From Halomonas halophila (GTDB lineage Bacteria; Pseudomonadota; Gammaproteobacteria; Pseudomonadales; Halomonadaceae): a stretch of DNA of 23,673 nucleotides. The stretch is from the NCBI GenBank assembly GCA_002433675.1, contig DJIP01000080.1, forward strand, positions 1 to 23,673. Reading direction: 5' to 3'. Positions 23,510-23,673 of this stretch are shown piece by piece (position 1 is the first letter of the stretch; every line of letters begins with the position of its first letter). The notes beneath the pieces were generated by a model that ran no database searches, was not told the origin of the DNA, and saw nothing but the letters and a program-made list of their open reading frames with translations. Both the position numbers and the translations under genes were made by a program.

Positions 23510-23673
23510 ATGAAACTGGAAGGAAAGCAGCTGATCGGCAGCCAGGCCGTCGAGGCCAGGGGCGAGCCCATCCACGCCGTCAATCCGGCCACCGGCGAGA
23601 CCCTCGAGCCTGGCTACAAGGCAGGTTCCGGGGCCGAGGTCGAGCGCGTCTGCGAACTGGCCTGGGCGGCCTT
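23510..23673 (+). CDS. Aldehyde dehydrogenase, N-terminal part; probable 2-oxoglutarate semialdehyde (2,5-dioxovalerate) dehydrogenase
   Basis: The first 54 complete codons of a gene running off the right edge. The fragment (MKLEGKQLIGSQAVEARGEP, then HAVNPATGETLEP) is the usual start of NAD(P)-dependent aldehyde dehydrogenases of the 2,5-dioxovalerate type; the catalytic cysteine lies outside the window. AGGAG at 23498-23502 sits seven bases before the ATG. It follows gudD by 102 bp in the same direction. KdgD yields 2-oxoglutarate semialdehyde, so the expected role is its oxidation to 2-oxoglutarate, completing glucarate/galactarate degradation. The family call is good from the N-terminus; the exact substrate is inferred from the operon. 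Confidence 0.82.
   Translation, partial: MKLEGKQLIGSQAVEARGEPIHAVNPATGETLEPGYKAGSGAEVERVCELAWAA

Overview
The window is high-GC, densely packed bacterial DNA. It reads as a gammaproteobacterial chromosome, most likely a marine or halophilic heterotroph of the Halomonas/Chromohalobacter type. That placement is an inference from three things: E. coli-like full-length PntA, GarD and GudD, a sulfolactate dehydrogenase pair of the kind described in Chromohalobacter, and acidic proteins. I see no tRNA, rRNA, insertion sequence, phage gene or CRISPR array.

Region 1 (1-9327) looks like a C3-sulfonate catabolic module. It opens with the tail of a D-2-hydroxyacid dehydrogenase (slcC-like) overlapping an Ldh-family dehydrogenase (comC-like). 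A LacI-family repressor (hpsR-like) lies on the minus strand. A TRAP-transporter operon follows, headed by an unrecognised 81-residue two-helix membrane protein. An hpsN-hpsO-hpsP-like operon comes next: a histidinol-dehydrogenase homologue, a short-chain dehydrogenase and a zinc alcohol dehydrogenase. The set matches the known route for 2,3-dihydroxypropane-1-sulfonate (DHPS). DHPS enters by the TRAP system, HpsO/HpsP interconvert its enantiomers, HpsN oxidises it to (R)-sulfolactate, and SlcC/ComC interconvert the sulfolactate enantiomers. The desulfonating enzyme (suyAB or another lyase) is not in the window and may lie to the left. Two LacI-type operators with an identical 18-bp core, one before each operon, tie the transporter and enzymes to one regulator. 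A strong intrinsic terminator separates the two operons.

Region 2 (9328-9881) is a 554-bp non-coding stretch with a 12-bp tandem repeat and several inverted repeats, ending at the pntA leader.

Region 3 (9882-16032) is mostly housekeeping. It holds pntA-pntB (proton-translocating transhydrogenase), a cluster of three hairpins, gpsA overlapping a sixA-like phosphatase, a small antibiotic-biosynthesis-monooxygenase-fold protein, and a convergent AEC-family transporter.

Region 4 (16033-23673) is a D-glucarate/galactarate operon. The order is kdgD, a tripartite tricarboxylate transporter (tctC-tctB-tctA), garD, gudD and the start of an aldehyde dehydrogenase expected to make 2-oxoglutarate. GudD and GarD both give 5-dehydro-4-deoxyglucarate, KdgD turns that into 2-oxoglutarate semialdehyde, and the last enzyme oxidises it. 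The divergent gap between the AEC gene and kdgD holds a promoter-like sequence overlapped by a dyad.
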